Of a DNA stretch of 64,000 nucleotides, positions 36,020 through 45,800 are shown piece after piece. Positions within the stretch are counted from its first letter, which is position 1; every line of letters starts with the position of its first letter. Made by a program: the position numbers and the translations under genes. The notes beneath the pieces are model-generated. The model was not told the DNA's origin. It did not search any database and saw only the letters and a list, made by a program, of their open reading frames with translations. The DNA comes from JANXQZ01 sp038225555 (lineage in GTDB: Bacteria; Acidobacteriota; Terriglobia; Bryobacterales; Bryobacteraceae): NCBI GenBank assembly GCA_038225555.1, contig JBBRRB010000013.1, positions 1 through 64,000 on the forward strand. Reading direction: 5' to 3'.

Positions 36020-36022
36020 TGA

Positions 36023-36059
36023 GCAGCCGCCAAAAAAACGCTGGCCTTTGGGCGGCTGC
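36023..36059. terminator. Stem-loop between convergent genes, possible bidirectional terminator
   Basis: GCAGCCGCC (36023-36031) pairs with GGCGGCTGC (36051-36059); the stem can extend through AAA/TTT with one bulged G. It lies just past the membrane-protein stop and before the DinB gene end on the opposite strand. There is no long T-tract, so termination is only a suggestion. Confidence 0.4.
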
Positions 36060-36081
36060 TTCGGGGATGAGGCCAACTACA

Positions 36082-36597
36082 TTAACTTGACGCTGCCTCC
36101 GTCATGGGCTCGTCGGCGCTCCCGCCATAGATAGAGGGCACCTTGCCGCCCATCGGACGCAGGTAGGCTGACAATTGGCCCCGATGGTGCACGCCATGCA
36201 CGAAACTCAGTTGCAGGAAACCGAGAGCCGTTGTCTTCATTGTATGAAACTGAATTTCCTTCAACAATTGCTCGCCGCTGAGCGCAGCGATTTTCGCCAA
36301 TCCCTTTGGGAAATTCTCCTGGTACCAAGCCGCGACATCGGCCGTATTCCGAATCGTCTCGGGCCGCTTTCCATCCCCTTCCATCGGCGTTTCAGAAGCC
36401 AGCGACATGAAGAACAGGTCGGCTGATGCGATGTGCCAGGCAAGATCGAGAGCAGTCATGCTGCGCGGGTCGGGTTGATAGCCGCCTTTGTCGGCTGGAG
36501 CAGCCTGGATCACCTTGAGAGTGGTCTTGTGCTCGGCCTTCAGTTGAGGCAAAAGAGCGCTCATTAGTAACGTGGCTTGGTCTGGTTGAAGCTGCAT
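36082..36597 (-). CDS. DinB/YfiT-family protein, putative metal-dependent
   Basis: 171 residues of the four-helix DinB fold. The metal-site histidines appear as 'LAWHIASADLFFM' and 'FVHGVHHRGQLSAYLRPMG', the latter being the strong family signature, followed by PSIYGGSAD. The family includes thiol-dependent S-transferases and many uncharacterised stress proteins; the name DinB here is not the polymerase. The ribosome-binding site AAGGAG lies ten bases upstream of the ATG. Confidence 0.88.
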   Translation of the reverse strand: MQLQPDQATLLMSALLPQLKAEHKTTLKVIQAAPADKGGYQPDPRSMTALDLAWHIASADLFFMSLASETPMEGDGKRPETIRNTADVAAWYQENFPKGLAKIAALSGEQLLKEIQFHTMKTTALGFLQLSFVHGVHHRGQLSAYLRPMGGKVPSIYGGSADEPMTEAASS

Positions 36598-36648
36598 TTT
36601 AAGTTGACTCCTTCAGATATATTACACATACGGCGCGGCCCCGATAAA

Positions 36649-36678
36649 TTGGAGAAAAAGGCCGGGATGTGCTAAATT
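36649..36678 (+). promoter_or_regulatory. Possible sigma-70-type promoter for the ATP synthase genes
   Basis: TTGGAG (36649-36654) and TAAATT (36673-36678), spacing 18, lie about 70 bases before the first atp gene. Matches are imperfect and no transcription data support it. Confidence 0.3.
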
Positions 36679-36747
36679 AAAAGCTTTGGGACATCCTTCG
36701 CGCCTCTCAACGAGACGTCCGGTCAGCACTCCGTTCCCTTCGAAATA

Positions 36748-37194
36748 ATGGACGCAACCTTAATACAGCTAGGTCAACTTCTGCTAAGAGCCGTACCGAC
36801 GCTCATTCTTCTTTTGATTCTCCATTTGTATCTCAAGGCGATGTTCTTCAAGCCGCTCCAGCTCGTTCTTCAGAAGCGTAGGGACGCAACTGAAGGCGCT
36901 CGGGAGGCGGCGGATGCCAGCTTGAAGCAGGCGTCCGACAAAGCAGCGGAATACGAAGCGAAGCTGCAGGAAGCTCGGGCCGAAATCTATAAAGAGCAGG
37001 AAGAGATGCGCAAGCGCTGGCTGGAAGAACAGACTCGACACCTGGAAGAGACGCGACAACAGACACACGAACTCATCCACAACGCGAAACTGCAATTGGA
37101 TCGGGACGTCGAAGTCGCTAAAAGCGATCTCGCTGTGTCGTCAGAAACGCTGGCCAACCAGATCGCGCAGTCGTTGCTGAGGAGGGCGAGTTGA
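36748..37194 (+). CDS. atpF': ATP synthase F0 subunit b' (b-type, first copy)
   Basis: 148 residues: an N-terminal membrane helix (about 8-28, 'LLLRAVPTLILLLILHLYL'), then one long charged coiled coil ('EGAREAADASLKQASDKA', 'EEQTRHLEETRQQTHEL'). This is the peripheral stalk that ties F1 to the membrane part. It is one of two unequal b-type subunits encoded in tandem, as in photosynthetic bacteria and several Acidobacteriota. Its stop overlaps the TTG start of the next subunit (TTGA). Confidence 0.82.
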   Translation: MDATLIQLGQLLLRAVPTLILLLILHLYLKAMFFKPLQLVLQKRRDATEGAREAADASLKQASDKAAEYEAKLQEARAEIYKEQEEMRKRWLEEQTRHLEETRQQTHELIHNAKLQLDRDVEVAKSDLAVSSETLANQIAQSLLRRAS

Positions 37195-37793
37195 AACGGT
37201 TCTTTTGCGGACTCGCTTTATTTGTCGCGCTGGCGGCGTGCTTGCCTGCGCAGGAGCACGCGCCCATAGTTCCTAACGATGCTGCCGAGAAGAAAGAAGG
37301 GCACGACGAGATGCTCGGCTGGAAGTGGGCGAACTTTGCCCTGCTGGCGCTGGGGCTCGGCTATTTGGGCTTCAGGAATCTGCCCGCTTTTTTCAACGCT
37401 CGCACGGTTGAGATCCAGCAAGGAATACGAGAAGCTTCTAAAATGAACGCCGAGGCCAAAGCCAAAGTGGCCGAGATCGAGCGCCAGCTTGCTGGAGTGG
37501 GCGACCAGATCGATAAACTGCGCAGTCAACTCAAATCGGACATGGAAGCAGAAGGCGTTCGCATCCAGCAAAGCACCGAGCGGAATTTGAAGCGCATTCA
37601 GGAGCAGGCCGAGCAGGAAGTGGCGTTCATGACCAAGGCCGCTCGCAGCGAGTTGAAGACCTTCTCCGCATCGTTGGCCTTGGATTTGGCGAAGCAGCGG
37701 ATTCAGAGCCGGATCAACCCAGAGACGCAGCATTGGCTGGTGGAGTCCTTCGTTCACGACCTTCAAACAGCGCCCAAAGAAGGCCAGGTTTGA
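37191..37793 (+). CDS. atpF: ATP synthase F0 subunit b (second copy)
   Basis: 200 residues from a TTG start inside a TTGA overlap. Before the expected membrane helix ('WKWANFALLALGLGYLGF', about 44-62) there is a cleavable-looking leader, MKRFFCGLALFVALAACLPA, which is longer than classic b subunits. The rest is the coiled coil of the stalk ('VEIQQGIREASKMNAEAK') with a C-terminal part that binds delta. It ends in another TTGA overlap with atpH. Confidence 0.85.
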   Translation: MKRFFCGLALFVALAACLPAQEHAPIVPNDAAEKKEGHDEMLGWKWANFALLALGLGYLGFRNLPAFFNARTVEIQQGIREASKMNAEAKAKVAEIERQLAGVGDQIDKLRSQLKSDMEAEGVRIQQSTERNLKRIQEQAEQEVAFMTKAARSELKTFSASLALDLAKQRIQSRINPETQHWLVESFVHDLQTAPKEGQV

Positions 37794-38365
37794 CGGCCAC
37801 CATCGTAGGCTCGCGCTATGCCCGGGCGCTGGTAGAGCTAGTCACGGCACCGGGGTCGAACGTAAAGGCCGGAGAAGCCATCGCCCAGATTAAAGCCGTT
37901 GAAGAAATGATCGTCGGGTCTCACGATTTGCATTCCGTGTTGATGACGCCGGCGGTGCAGATGTCCAAGAAGAAGGCGATCATCGGCAAACTTGCGGAAA
38001 TCGCCGGCATTTCGCAGCTGATCCGCAATTTTCTATTGGTGGTCCTCGGTCATAAGCGCATCGCAAAGCTCACGGAGATTCGAGAGGCGTTTGAAGTTTT
38101 GATGGACGAGCACCTTGGCTTCGTTCGGGCCGAGGTAACTTCAGCCGCTCCGCTCGAAGCGGCTCAGATCAAAATGATCGAAGCGGAATTGATGCGCATG
38201 AGCGGCAAGCAAGTCCGGATGGAGACCGCTGTCGATGCGGATCTGCTAGGCGGCGTGATCGCGCGCATCGGCTCAACGGTGTATGACGGCTCCATCCGCG
38301 GGCAGCTCGAATCCATGCGTCGAAAATTAACGAGCGAAACATCTGCCCACAAGGCAGAACTCTAA
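37790..38365 (+). CDS. atpH: ATP synthase F1 subunit delta (OSCP)
   Basis: 191 residues from TTG 37790 (MTATIVGSRYARALVELV). The open frame begins earlier, but only this start gives the family N-terminus, and it overlaps the b stop by four bases. The C-terminal end carries the conserved 'DADLLGGVIARIGSTVYDG' and 'SIRGQLESMRRKL'. It joins the peripheral stalk to the top of the alpha3beta3 hexamer. Confidence 0.92.
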   Translation: MTATIVGSRYARALVELVTAPGSNVKAGEAIAQIKAVEEMIVGSHDLHSVLMTPAVQMSKKKAIIGKLAEIAGISQLIRNFLLVVLGHKRIAKLTEIREAFEVLMDEHLGFVRAEVTSAAPLEAAQIKMIEAELMRMSGKQVRMETAVDADLLGGVIARIGSTVYDGSIRGQLESMRRKLTSETSAHKAEL

Positions 38366-38381
38366 GGCGGGAATTTAGTTT

Positions 38382-39920
38382 ATGGCTCAGATAAGAGCGG
38401 ATGAAATCTCAAGCGTTCTGCGCAGCGAGATCGAGAATTACGAGAAAGCGGTTAACGTGAGCGAGACCGGGTCCGTGATCTCGGTTGGCGATGGAATCGC
38501 GCGCATTTACGGTTTGGAAAGAGTGATGGCCGGGGAACTGATCGAGTTCCCGCACAACATCTCCGGCATCGCTCTCAACCTGGAAGAAGATCAGGTGGGC
38601 GCGGTGCTGCTGGGCGAATCCCAGGAGATCAAGGAAGGCGACGAGGTCCGGCGCACGGGAAAGATCATGTCGGTTCCGGTTGGCGATGCGATCATTGGCC
38701 GCGTGGTGGACGCGCTGGGCGTGCCAATCGACGGCAAGGGTCCCATCGCGAGCGATCAACGCAACGCGATCGAAACTCTGGCCCCGGGCGTGGTTGACCG
38801 GCAACCCGTCAAAGAGCCGCTGCAGACCGGTATCAAGGCGATCGATTCCATGATTCCGATCGGACGCGGACAGCGCGAGCTGATCATCGGCGATCGGCAG
38901 ACGGGCAAGACTGCGGTTGCCATCGACACGATTATCAATCAGAAGGGCGGCGACGTGATCTGCATCTACGTCGCGATCGGTCAAAAGCGCTCGACGGTTG
39001 CGCAGGTTGTAAAGACGCTGCAAGACAACGGCGCGATGGATTACACCATCGTGGTGGCAGCCACCGCCTCCGATCCAGCTCCCATGCAGTACTTGGCCCC
39101 TTATGCCGGCTGCGCCATCGGCGAGTATTTCCGCGACAACGGAAAGCACGCGCTCTGCATCTACGACGATCTTTCCAAACACGCCGCCGCCTATCGGGAA
39201 ATTTCGCTGTTGCTCCGCCGTCCTCCAGGACGCGAGGCGTATCCCGGCGACGTATTCTATCTCCACAGCCGTTTGCTGGAACGCGCGTCGAAGCTGAACA
39301 AGGAGAAAGGCGCCGGCTCTCTTACTGCCCTGCCGATCATCGAAACGCAGGCGGGCGATATCTCGGCTTACATTCCTACCAACGTGATTTCGATTACGGA
39401 CGGGCAGATATTTCTGCTGACCGATCTGTTCAATTCCAATGTGCGCCCGGCGGTGGACGTCGGGCTTTCCGTGAGCCGAGTGGGTGGCAGCGCCCAGATC
39501 AAGGCGATGCGCCAAGTGGCTGGTTCACTGCGCTTGGATTTGGCCCAGTTCCGAGAGCTGGCGGCCTTCGCGCAGTTTGGCTCCGAATTGGATAAGGCGT
39601 CGCAGCAGCAGATCGACCGCGGCCGCAGGCTGACCGAAATTCTAAAGCAGCCGCAGTACAGCCCCCTGCCGGTGGAGAAGCAGATTCTGATCATTTTCGC
39701 TGGCACGAACGCCTACCTCGACGATCTGCCAGTGGAACAGTGCCGGCAGTTCGAAACCGAGTTGTACCGGTTCGTCGAAAATACGAAGCCAAAATTGCTG
39801 TCCGACATCCGCGAGAAGAAGACCCTCGACGACGAGCTGAAGGGACAGGTAAAGGCCGCAATCGCCGAGTTCAAGGAAACATTTGTCCGCGAGAACAAGA
39901 AAGCCGCGGCGACGGTATAG
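38382..39920 (+). CDS. atpA: ATP synthase F1 subunit alpha
   Basis: 512 residues. N-terminal beta-barrel with 'VISVGDGIARIYGLERVMA', regulatory P-loop GDRQTGKTA, 'KAIDSMIPIGRGQRELIIG', the alpha signature 'DVGLSVSRVGGSAQIKAM' and a helical C-terminus. It binds non-catalytic ATP and forms the hexamer with beta. The gap to atpH is 16 bases and to atpG three bases. Highly conserved; no oddities. Confidence 0.98.
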   Translation: MAQIRADEISSVLRSEIENYEKAVNVSETGSVISVGDGIARIYGLERVMAGELIEFPHNISGIALNLEEDQVGAVLLGESQEIKEGDEVRRTGKIMSVPVGDAIIGRVVDALGVPIDGKGPIASDQRNAIETLAPGVVDRQPVKEPLQTGIKAIDSMIPIGRGQRELIIGDRQTGKTAVAIDTIINQKGGDVICIYVAIGQKRSTVAQVVKTLQDNGAMDYTIVVAATASDPAPMQYLAPYAGCAIGEYFRDNGKHALCIYDDLSKHAAAYREISLLLRRPPGREAYPGDVFYLHSRLLERASKLNKEKGAGSLTALPIIETQAGDISAYIPTNVISITDGQIFLLTDLFNSNVRPAVDVGLSVSRVGGSAQIKAMRQVAGSLRLDLAQFRELAAFAQFGSELDKASQQQIDRGRRLTEILKQPQYSPLPVEKQILIIFAGTNAYLDDLPVEQCRQFETELYRFVENTKPKLLSDIREKKTLDDELKGQVKAAIAEFKETFVRENKKAAATV

Positions 39921-39923
39921 CCG

Positions 39924-40802
39924 ATGCCCAGCCTGATCGAAATTCGGCGCCGCATCCGCTCGTTCAAGAACATGCGGCAGATCACGAAGGCCATGAAAAT
40001 GGTCTCGGCCGCAAAGTTGCGCCGCGCTCAGGAACGCGTGATGGCAGCGCGACCCTACGCCGAGAGCATGCAACGCATGCTCGTCAATGTCGCCCAGGCG
40101 GTTTCCGAGCAAAACGAGGACGAGTTGCATCCCCTGCTGGCTCGCAGGCCGGAGGAGCGGATTCAAATTCTGCTGGTGACGGCCGATGGCGGACTGGCCG
40201 GCGCGTTTAATGCGAACGTGATCCGAGGCGCGCAAAAGTTTATGGCCGAGCGTCAGAACGCGCAGTTCAAGATGGAGCTGATGGGGCGCAAGGGCCGCGA
40301 TTTTTTCGTCCGCCGCCACAAAGACATCACCGGCCAGCATTCGACGTTGTTCCAGAAGGTAGTCCGCTATGAGGACGCTTTAGACATTGCGCGACAGGTA
40401 ATCGAGCGTTTTGAAAAGGGCGAGATCGATGCCGTGTATCTCATCGTCAACCACTTCAAGTCTGTGATGGCCCCGCAACTCAAGCTCGAACGAATTCTTC
40501 CCGTGGAACTTCCCAAGCCGGAGCCGGGCAAAGAAGGCGAGCGCATCGATTACATTTTCGAACAGCCGCCTGCGGAACTGCTCGCCGCGCTGCTGCCGCG
40601 CTACGTGGAAGGGCAGCTCTTTCGGGCCATGATCGAATCCTACGCGGCGTATCAGGCCGCGCGCATGACCGCCATGGAAGCGGCCTCTACCAATGCGGGC
40701 GAGTTGATCGATAAAGAAACGCTCAATATGAATCGCGTGCGCCAGGCCAGCATCACCCGGGAAATTATCGAAATCGTCAGCGGCGCTTCGGCGCTCGCTT
40801 AA
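39924..40802 (+). CDS. atpG: ATP synthase F1 subunit gamma
   Basis: 292 residues. The N-terminal helix of the central shaft reads 'PSLIEIRRRIRSFKNMRQI' and 'TKAMKMVSAAKLRRAQERV'. The C-terminal helix ends with the family signature MNRVRQASITREIIEIVSG. A Rossmann-like middle domain has 'LLVTADGGLAGAFNANVI'. Rotation of gamma couples proton flow to catalysis. Start ATG lies three bases after the alpha stop. Confidence 0.97.
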   Translation: MPSLIEIRRRIRSFKNMRQITKAMKMVSAAKLRRAQERVMAARPYAESMQRMLVNVAQAVSEQNEDELHPLLARRPEERIQILLVTADGGLAGAFNANVIRGAQKFMAERQNAQFKMELMGRKGRDFFVRRHKDITGQHSTLFQKVVRYEDALDIARQVIERFEKGEIDAVYLIVNHFKSVMAPQLKLERILPVELPKPEPGKEGERIDYIFEQPPAELLAALLPRYVEGQLFRAMIESYAAYQAARMTAMEAASTNAGELIDKETLNMNRVRQASITREIIEIVSGASALA

Positions 40803-40816
40803 GCAGGAGTAAATTC

Positions 40817-42274
40817 ATGGCAACCATAACAGCCCAAGCTACCGTTGAAGGTAAAGTAATTCAAATCGCCGGACCGGCCGTCGATATCCAGTTCCCCGAA
40901 CACCAGATTCCCCTTATCAACACGGCTATTCGCATCGTGAGCGATGGCTTCACAGTGCCCACGCCTGTGGACGTGATGGTGGAAGTGGCGCAGCACATTG
41001 GCGAAGGCCGCGTGCGCACCATCGCGCTGCAGCCCACCGAGGGCATGGTGCGAGGGATGAAGGCGATCAGCCTGGGCGAGCCGGTTAGCGTGCCTGTCGG
41101 CAACGAGACGCTGGGCCGCGTCTTGAACGTGATTGGCGAACCGGTGGACAAGATGGGCCCGGTGAATGCGGCTCAACGCTGGCCAATCCATCGTCCGGCC
41201 CCGAGCTTCGAAGAGCAGGCCACCGGATTGCAGATGTTCGAAACGGGCATCAAGGTAATCGATCTTCTGGAACCGTATCTCAGAGGTGGAAAGATCGGCC
41301 TGTTCGGCGGCGCGGGCGTCGGCAAGACCGTCATTATCATGGAGCTGATCAACAACATCGCTCTGAAACATGGAGGCGTGTCCGTGTTCGCGGGCGTGGG
41401 CGAACGCACTCGCGAAGGCAACGATCTCTGGCTCGAGATGCAGGAGTCGGGCGTGGTGAATCCGCACGACTTCACTAAATCGAAGGTCGCGCTGATCTAC
41501 GGGCAAATGACCGAGCCGCCCGGGGCGCGTTTGCGCGTCGGTCTCACCGGTCTAACCGTGGCAGAGTATTTTCGCGATCAGGAAGGGCAGGACGTCCTCC
41601 TCTTCATCGACAATATTTTCCGCTTTACGCAAGCCGGTTCCGAAGTGTCGGCGCTGCTCGGACGCATGCCTTCGGCAGTCGGATATCAGCCGAATCTGGC
41701 CACCGAAATGGGCGAACTGCAGGAGCGCATCACGTCTACCAAGAAAGGATCGATCACGTCCGTGCAGGCGATTTACGTGCCTGCCGACGACTACACCGAT
41801 CCCGCCCCGGCCACTACGTTCGCTCACTTGGACGCGACTACCAACCTGTCGCGCAGCCTAGTGGAAAAAGCGATCTACCCCGCTGTTGACCCCCTCGCTT
41901 CCACATCGCGAATTCTGGATCCGCGCATCGTTGGCGAAGAACACTACGCCGTCGCGCAGACAGTCAAACAGATTCTGCAGCGCTATAAGGATTTGCAGGA
42001 CATCATCGCGATTCTCGGCATCGACGAACTGTCCGAGGAAGACCGGCAGATTGTCGCCCGTGCTCGGAAGATCGAGCGGTTCCTTTCCCAGCCCTTCCAC
42101 GTCGCCGAGCAATTTACCGGCAGCAAAGGCAAATACGTGCCGCTGGCCGACACGGTTCGCAGCTTCAAGGAAGTGGTGGATGGCAAGCATGACGATCTGC
42201 CCGAGCAGGCGTTTTACATGCAGGGCGACATTGAGGACGTGAAGAAGAGGGCCGAAGAAATTCGCAAGAGTTAG
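40817..42274 (+). CDS. atpD: ATP synthase F1 subunit beta (catalytic)
   Basis: 485 residues. P-loop GGAGVGKTV, the catalytic Glu in 'AGVGERTREGNDLW', 'ALIYGQMTEPPGARLRVG', 'DVLLFIDNIFRFTQAGSEV', and the DELSEED-type lever sequence 'GIDELSEEDRQIVARAR'. It performs ATP synthesis or hydrolysis. AGGAG ribosome-binding sequence precedes the ATG. Length is slightly above the usual ~470 because of a longer middle insertion near residues 210-225. Confidence 0.98.
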   Translation: MATITAQATVEGKVIQIAGPAVDIQFPEHQIPLINTAIRIVSDGFTVPTPVDVMVEVAQHIGEGRVRTIALQPTEGMVRGMKAISLGEPVSVPVGNETLGRVLNVIGEPVDKMGPVNAAQRWPIHRPAPSFEEQATGLQMFETGIKVIDLLEPYLRGGKIGLFGGAGVGKTVIIMELINNIALKHGGVSVFAGVGERTREGNDLWLEMQESGVVNPHDFTKSKVALIYGQMTEPPGARLRVGLTGLTVAEYFRDQEGQDVLLFIDNIFRFTQAGSEVSALLGRMPSAVGYQPNLATEMGELQERITSTKKGSITSVQAIYVPADDYTDPAPATTFAHLDATTNLSRSLVEKAIYPAVDPLASTSRILDPRIVGEEHYAVAQTVKQILQRYKDLQDIIAILGIDELSEEDRQIVARARKIERFLSQPFHVAEQFTGSKGKYVPLADTVRSFKEVVDGKHDDLPEQAFYMQGDIEDVKKRAEEIRKS

Positions 42275-42276
42275 CG

Positions 42277-42684
42277 ATGGCCGACACTTTCTCGATTGAA
42301 ATCGCAACCCCGGAACGGCTGCTCTCGCGCGAGCAGGCGACCGAGGCTCAGATCCCGGCGAAGGACGGTTACATCGGCGTCCTGCCCAACCATGCGGCTT
42401 TGCTTTCCGTGCTGGGAGTGGGCGTGCTTAGTTACGTTACCCCGAACAACGAGACGCACACGATGGCGGTGCGCGGCGGGTTTCTCGAGATCCTGAATAA
42501 TAACGTTCGCGTTCTCACCGATGTGGCAGAGCGTAGCAGCGAAGTAGACGTGGCCAAGGCGGAGCAGGATTTAAAGAATGCGCAGGCTGCCGTGGTGAAT
42601 CCCGCTGCAGGCATCGACATTGCTCAGGCGTTAATTGAAATGCAGCATGCGCAGGCCCGCATCGACGCGGCGCAGAAACATTAG
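42277..42684 (+). CDS. atpC: ATP synthase F1 subunit epsilon
   Basis: 135 residues, with the N-terminal beta-sandwich ('FSIEIATPERLLSREQATE', 'PAKDGYIGVLPNHAALLS') and a two-helix C-terminus. It is the rotor subunit that inhibits ATP hydrolysis. It starts two bases after the beta stop and closes the operon. Genes for subunits a and c do not occur in the window and must be elsewhere. Confidence 0.96.
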   Translation: MADTFSIEIATPERLLSREQATEAQIPAKDGYIGVLPNHAALLSVLGVGVLSYVTPNNETHTMAVRGGFLEILNNNVRVLTDVAERSSEVDVAKAEQDLKNAQAAVVNPAAGIDIAQALIEMQHAQARIDAAQKH

Positions 42685-42832
42685 ATCTTAGCGAAGGCGA
42701 ATCGCAGGGATTCAACCGCACAACAGGGAAGCTTTGGACACCTTGCCAATCCACTTTCCGCCCGCGATGAGCGATCCGGTATATACCGACTTCCCGACTC
42801 TTGTATTCTAGAGCTTACTCTGGAGGTGATCT

Positions 42833-45800
42833 TTGATCCACAAAGGCACGCTCGCAACTATTGTTCTGGCTATTGCGGGTTCAGCAGGACAAGTCGTTCT
42901 CAACCTAAAGAGTGAAGGGCCAGCCGGGTCGGCTAAGCCCATTCAACCCTTCTCCTCCGTCACTTCGAGCCTGGCGCCGTTGGCCACGCGGAGTCCATGT
43001 GAGACTATTCAGGACTTCGTGCACTCCGGAAATCGCGGAGAACAAGCACATGAGCTTGATGGCACGTTATCAATCAAAGCTTCTTCAAGACTTCTTAAGC
43101 AGTTTAATTTTCAGGCCGACTTCAAGGTGAATGCTGAAACACTTTCCACTCCCTGCATACCTCGAGATCCTCACTTGGCGTTCGTAATTGTTACGATTCC
43201 GGACCCAATAAGCACCCATCTCTCGCTTAACTTTGATCAAATGGTCGAGAGTATCCAACGGGCGGCCCAGGCAGTAGGCTATCAGTTTGATAGATACTAC
43301 TTTCCGTGGGAAACGGAGGTAGCGAGTGATGAGCCAGATCTCGATAAGCGTATGAAGAAGGAGCAGGAAAGGCAAAAGCAATTAAGGGAGCCCGGGGTCT
43401 TGCTGTTCCGTGGGGACCGTGGGGACCCCAACCTGGCCATCTTTTTGGTTATGGAAACGCCCACCTCCGGCATCAACAGAACGGCCTTTGCCAATACCAT
43501 TACTTATATCGCCCCTACCAGCAAGCAGATCATTCCTATACTTGGCCCTACTTTCTCTGGCTCTTTCAAAAGCCTCACTGACGCCATCACTGAAGCGAAG
43601 GGCGACGCGAGCCTGCAGTTCGATATCATCACCGGAACTGCTACAGCTAGCCAACCCAGGGAAGAGTTCATGGCACTTGGTTTGGAACGGGGCTGGACAT
43701 TCGGAGCTGTCCAACACAACGAAAAGATCCGTGTCCGTACCCTTCGCGACCATTTGAGCTCGGAGCTTGCCAAACAGGGCGGGATCGCTTGGCTCGTGGA
43801 AGATGAGACGGCGTATGGTGGCGGTTTTGTTGATCCTAATTTGGAAGACATCGGTTCTCGGGACCTAACGGGAGCAAGAGAAGGAGATTTGGTCATTCCA
43901 TTTCCACGAGAAATCTCCCGATTGCGAAATGCATATGAAGAGTTACCTGGATTGAGAGACGCACCAGGATCCAAGGCAAACGAAACTGTTCGTCAAACCC
44001 TGCCCTTCGATTTGCGAACCCCCGTAGGGCGCGACAGCGTGCCGGAGTTTGCAAGAGGCCAGACTCCCATCGTGCAGGAAGCCATTCTGATGGATATTGC
44101 GTCAACGCTCCGCCGTGATAGGATTCGCTTTGTCGTGATCGTGGCCACGGACGTACTTGACTCTATCTTCATAGGCCGATATCTTAAGTCTGCAAGCCCT
44201 GATATTCGCCTGATATCTCAGAATACTGATCGGCTATTTGTGAGCGCGTCGGCATATTTTCCTCTAACTGGATCACTTGCTGTATCTACGTACCCTCTGA
44301 TCGGTATAAACCAAGCTTGGACTAAAACACGAAGTCAGCAGAACCTTTACATACCGTTTGCGAGCGAACCCGCACAAGGTGCTTATAACGCCTGTAGAGC
44401 CCTACTCGTGCGGATGCGGGAGCGTGCGGAGCAGCAAGTGGAATCGTGGCAGAAAGAGCTAGTAGAATTTAAATCACCAGGTGATTGCAAAACCAAAGAC
44501 TGCAATGTGCCTCCGGTATGGATCTCAGTCGTCAGTAGAACTGGTTACTGGCCTGTCGCAGTTATCGACTCCTCAACGGACTACTTCGCTACGGAACGAG
44601 ATCTCCTTACCTGGTCTACGGACCGTCCCCGGACGCTGAGTCCCGAATTCGAAATCAAAAGCCCCGGTCGGATATGGATTATCATGTTTCTTGGTCTGTC
44701 AGGGCTTCTTACTGTTTTTGCTGCCCTCGCGTGCGTGGCTAACATCTCCATTCTAGAGCTACCGAGCGAGGTGCGGGTACCTGCTTATCCGCCAAGGATG
44801 TTTACCGGTCGATTTCTGAGAGACGTGCTGTGGCAAGTGAGCGACATGCAACAAAAACGCTGGCTTGCCTCAATCTGGCTCAAACCACGCGAAGCCGGAA
44901 GCATGGGAAGGGCTTTTTATCTTTTGACCGCGATACTCTGCTTGTTGGCTTTCTACCTGACCGCGTCTGCTCCTTTGTGGAGACTTCACCCGGTTACTCC
45001 CGAGAGGCTTTACAGAATTTTCATCGGCTTGTCTATCTCTACTGTGTTGTTATTGTCGTTAGCCGCGATTTTTCCTCTATTAATTCTCGTTCAATCACGA
45101 GGGCGATACTACGGATGGTTGGGTGTGGTGTCAGTGGTAGCATTCCTGGGGTTTGTAGGTTCACTTGGAAAAGAGTTTTTTTTAATCAAACCTCATCACG
45201 AAGATTTATTTTTTGCATACCGTGCGCTCGACCCGGCCAGCGGCGTGTCGCCGTCGCTCCCTTTCTTCTTTGTAATCTGCGGAATATTTTGCTGGTCTTG
45301 GGTTCATCTCAAGAGATTAATCATCTACGCGGAACGACGACCGCTTCTCCCGGAATTCGGAGCCATTCTTCCGGGTGAAGCCAGTTTCGCTCGAACCTCA
45401 CGCGATCTCGAAAGGCAAGTTAAACGTGTCGTGCACTCTGCATTCTTTGAAAAGTGGCGTACAGTTGCAAGTTTCTTAGTGTTCTGCTTTGTAGTGATTG
45501 CACTACGAGAATACTTGCAGAGCTTTGAATCCAAGAACTATGACTTACTTTATTGTAGTGGGCTAGGTTTGTTGCTCAGCCTAATATTTCTAACATGGTC
45601 TCGGTTTCTAAGAATCTGGTGGAGTCTGAGGCAACTTCTTGAGCAGCTCGAGCGCCATCCTTTTCGAGCGTCTTTCAGCACGCTTTCGCCGGCTCAATCG
45701 TGGTCTCCTCTGCTGCAAAGAGGAATTATGCGGAGAACGTACAAGTTTGAAACACAGTCGGTTGCCAACCTGCTTCTACGAACCAGTGTCTTACCCCTAC

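Noticed and set aside
38409..39515. 368-residue open frame antisense to atpA
   Set aside because: atpA is unambiguous, and the antisense product has shadow-like composition.
42777..42788. Palindrome CGGTATATACCG upstream of the 1215-residue gene as an operator
   Set aside because: A single 12-base palindrome with no regulator nearby and no second copy seen; not enough to call.
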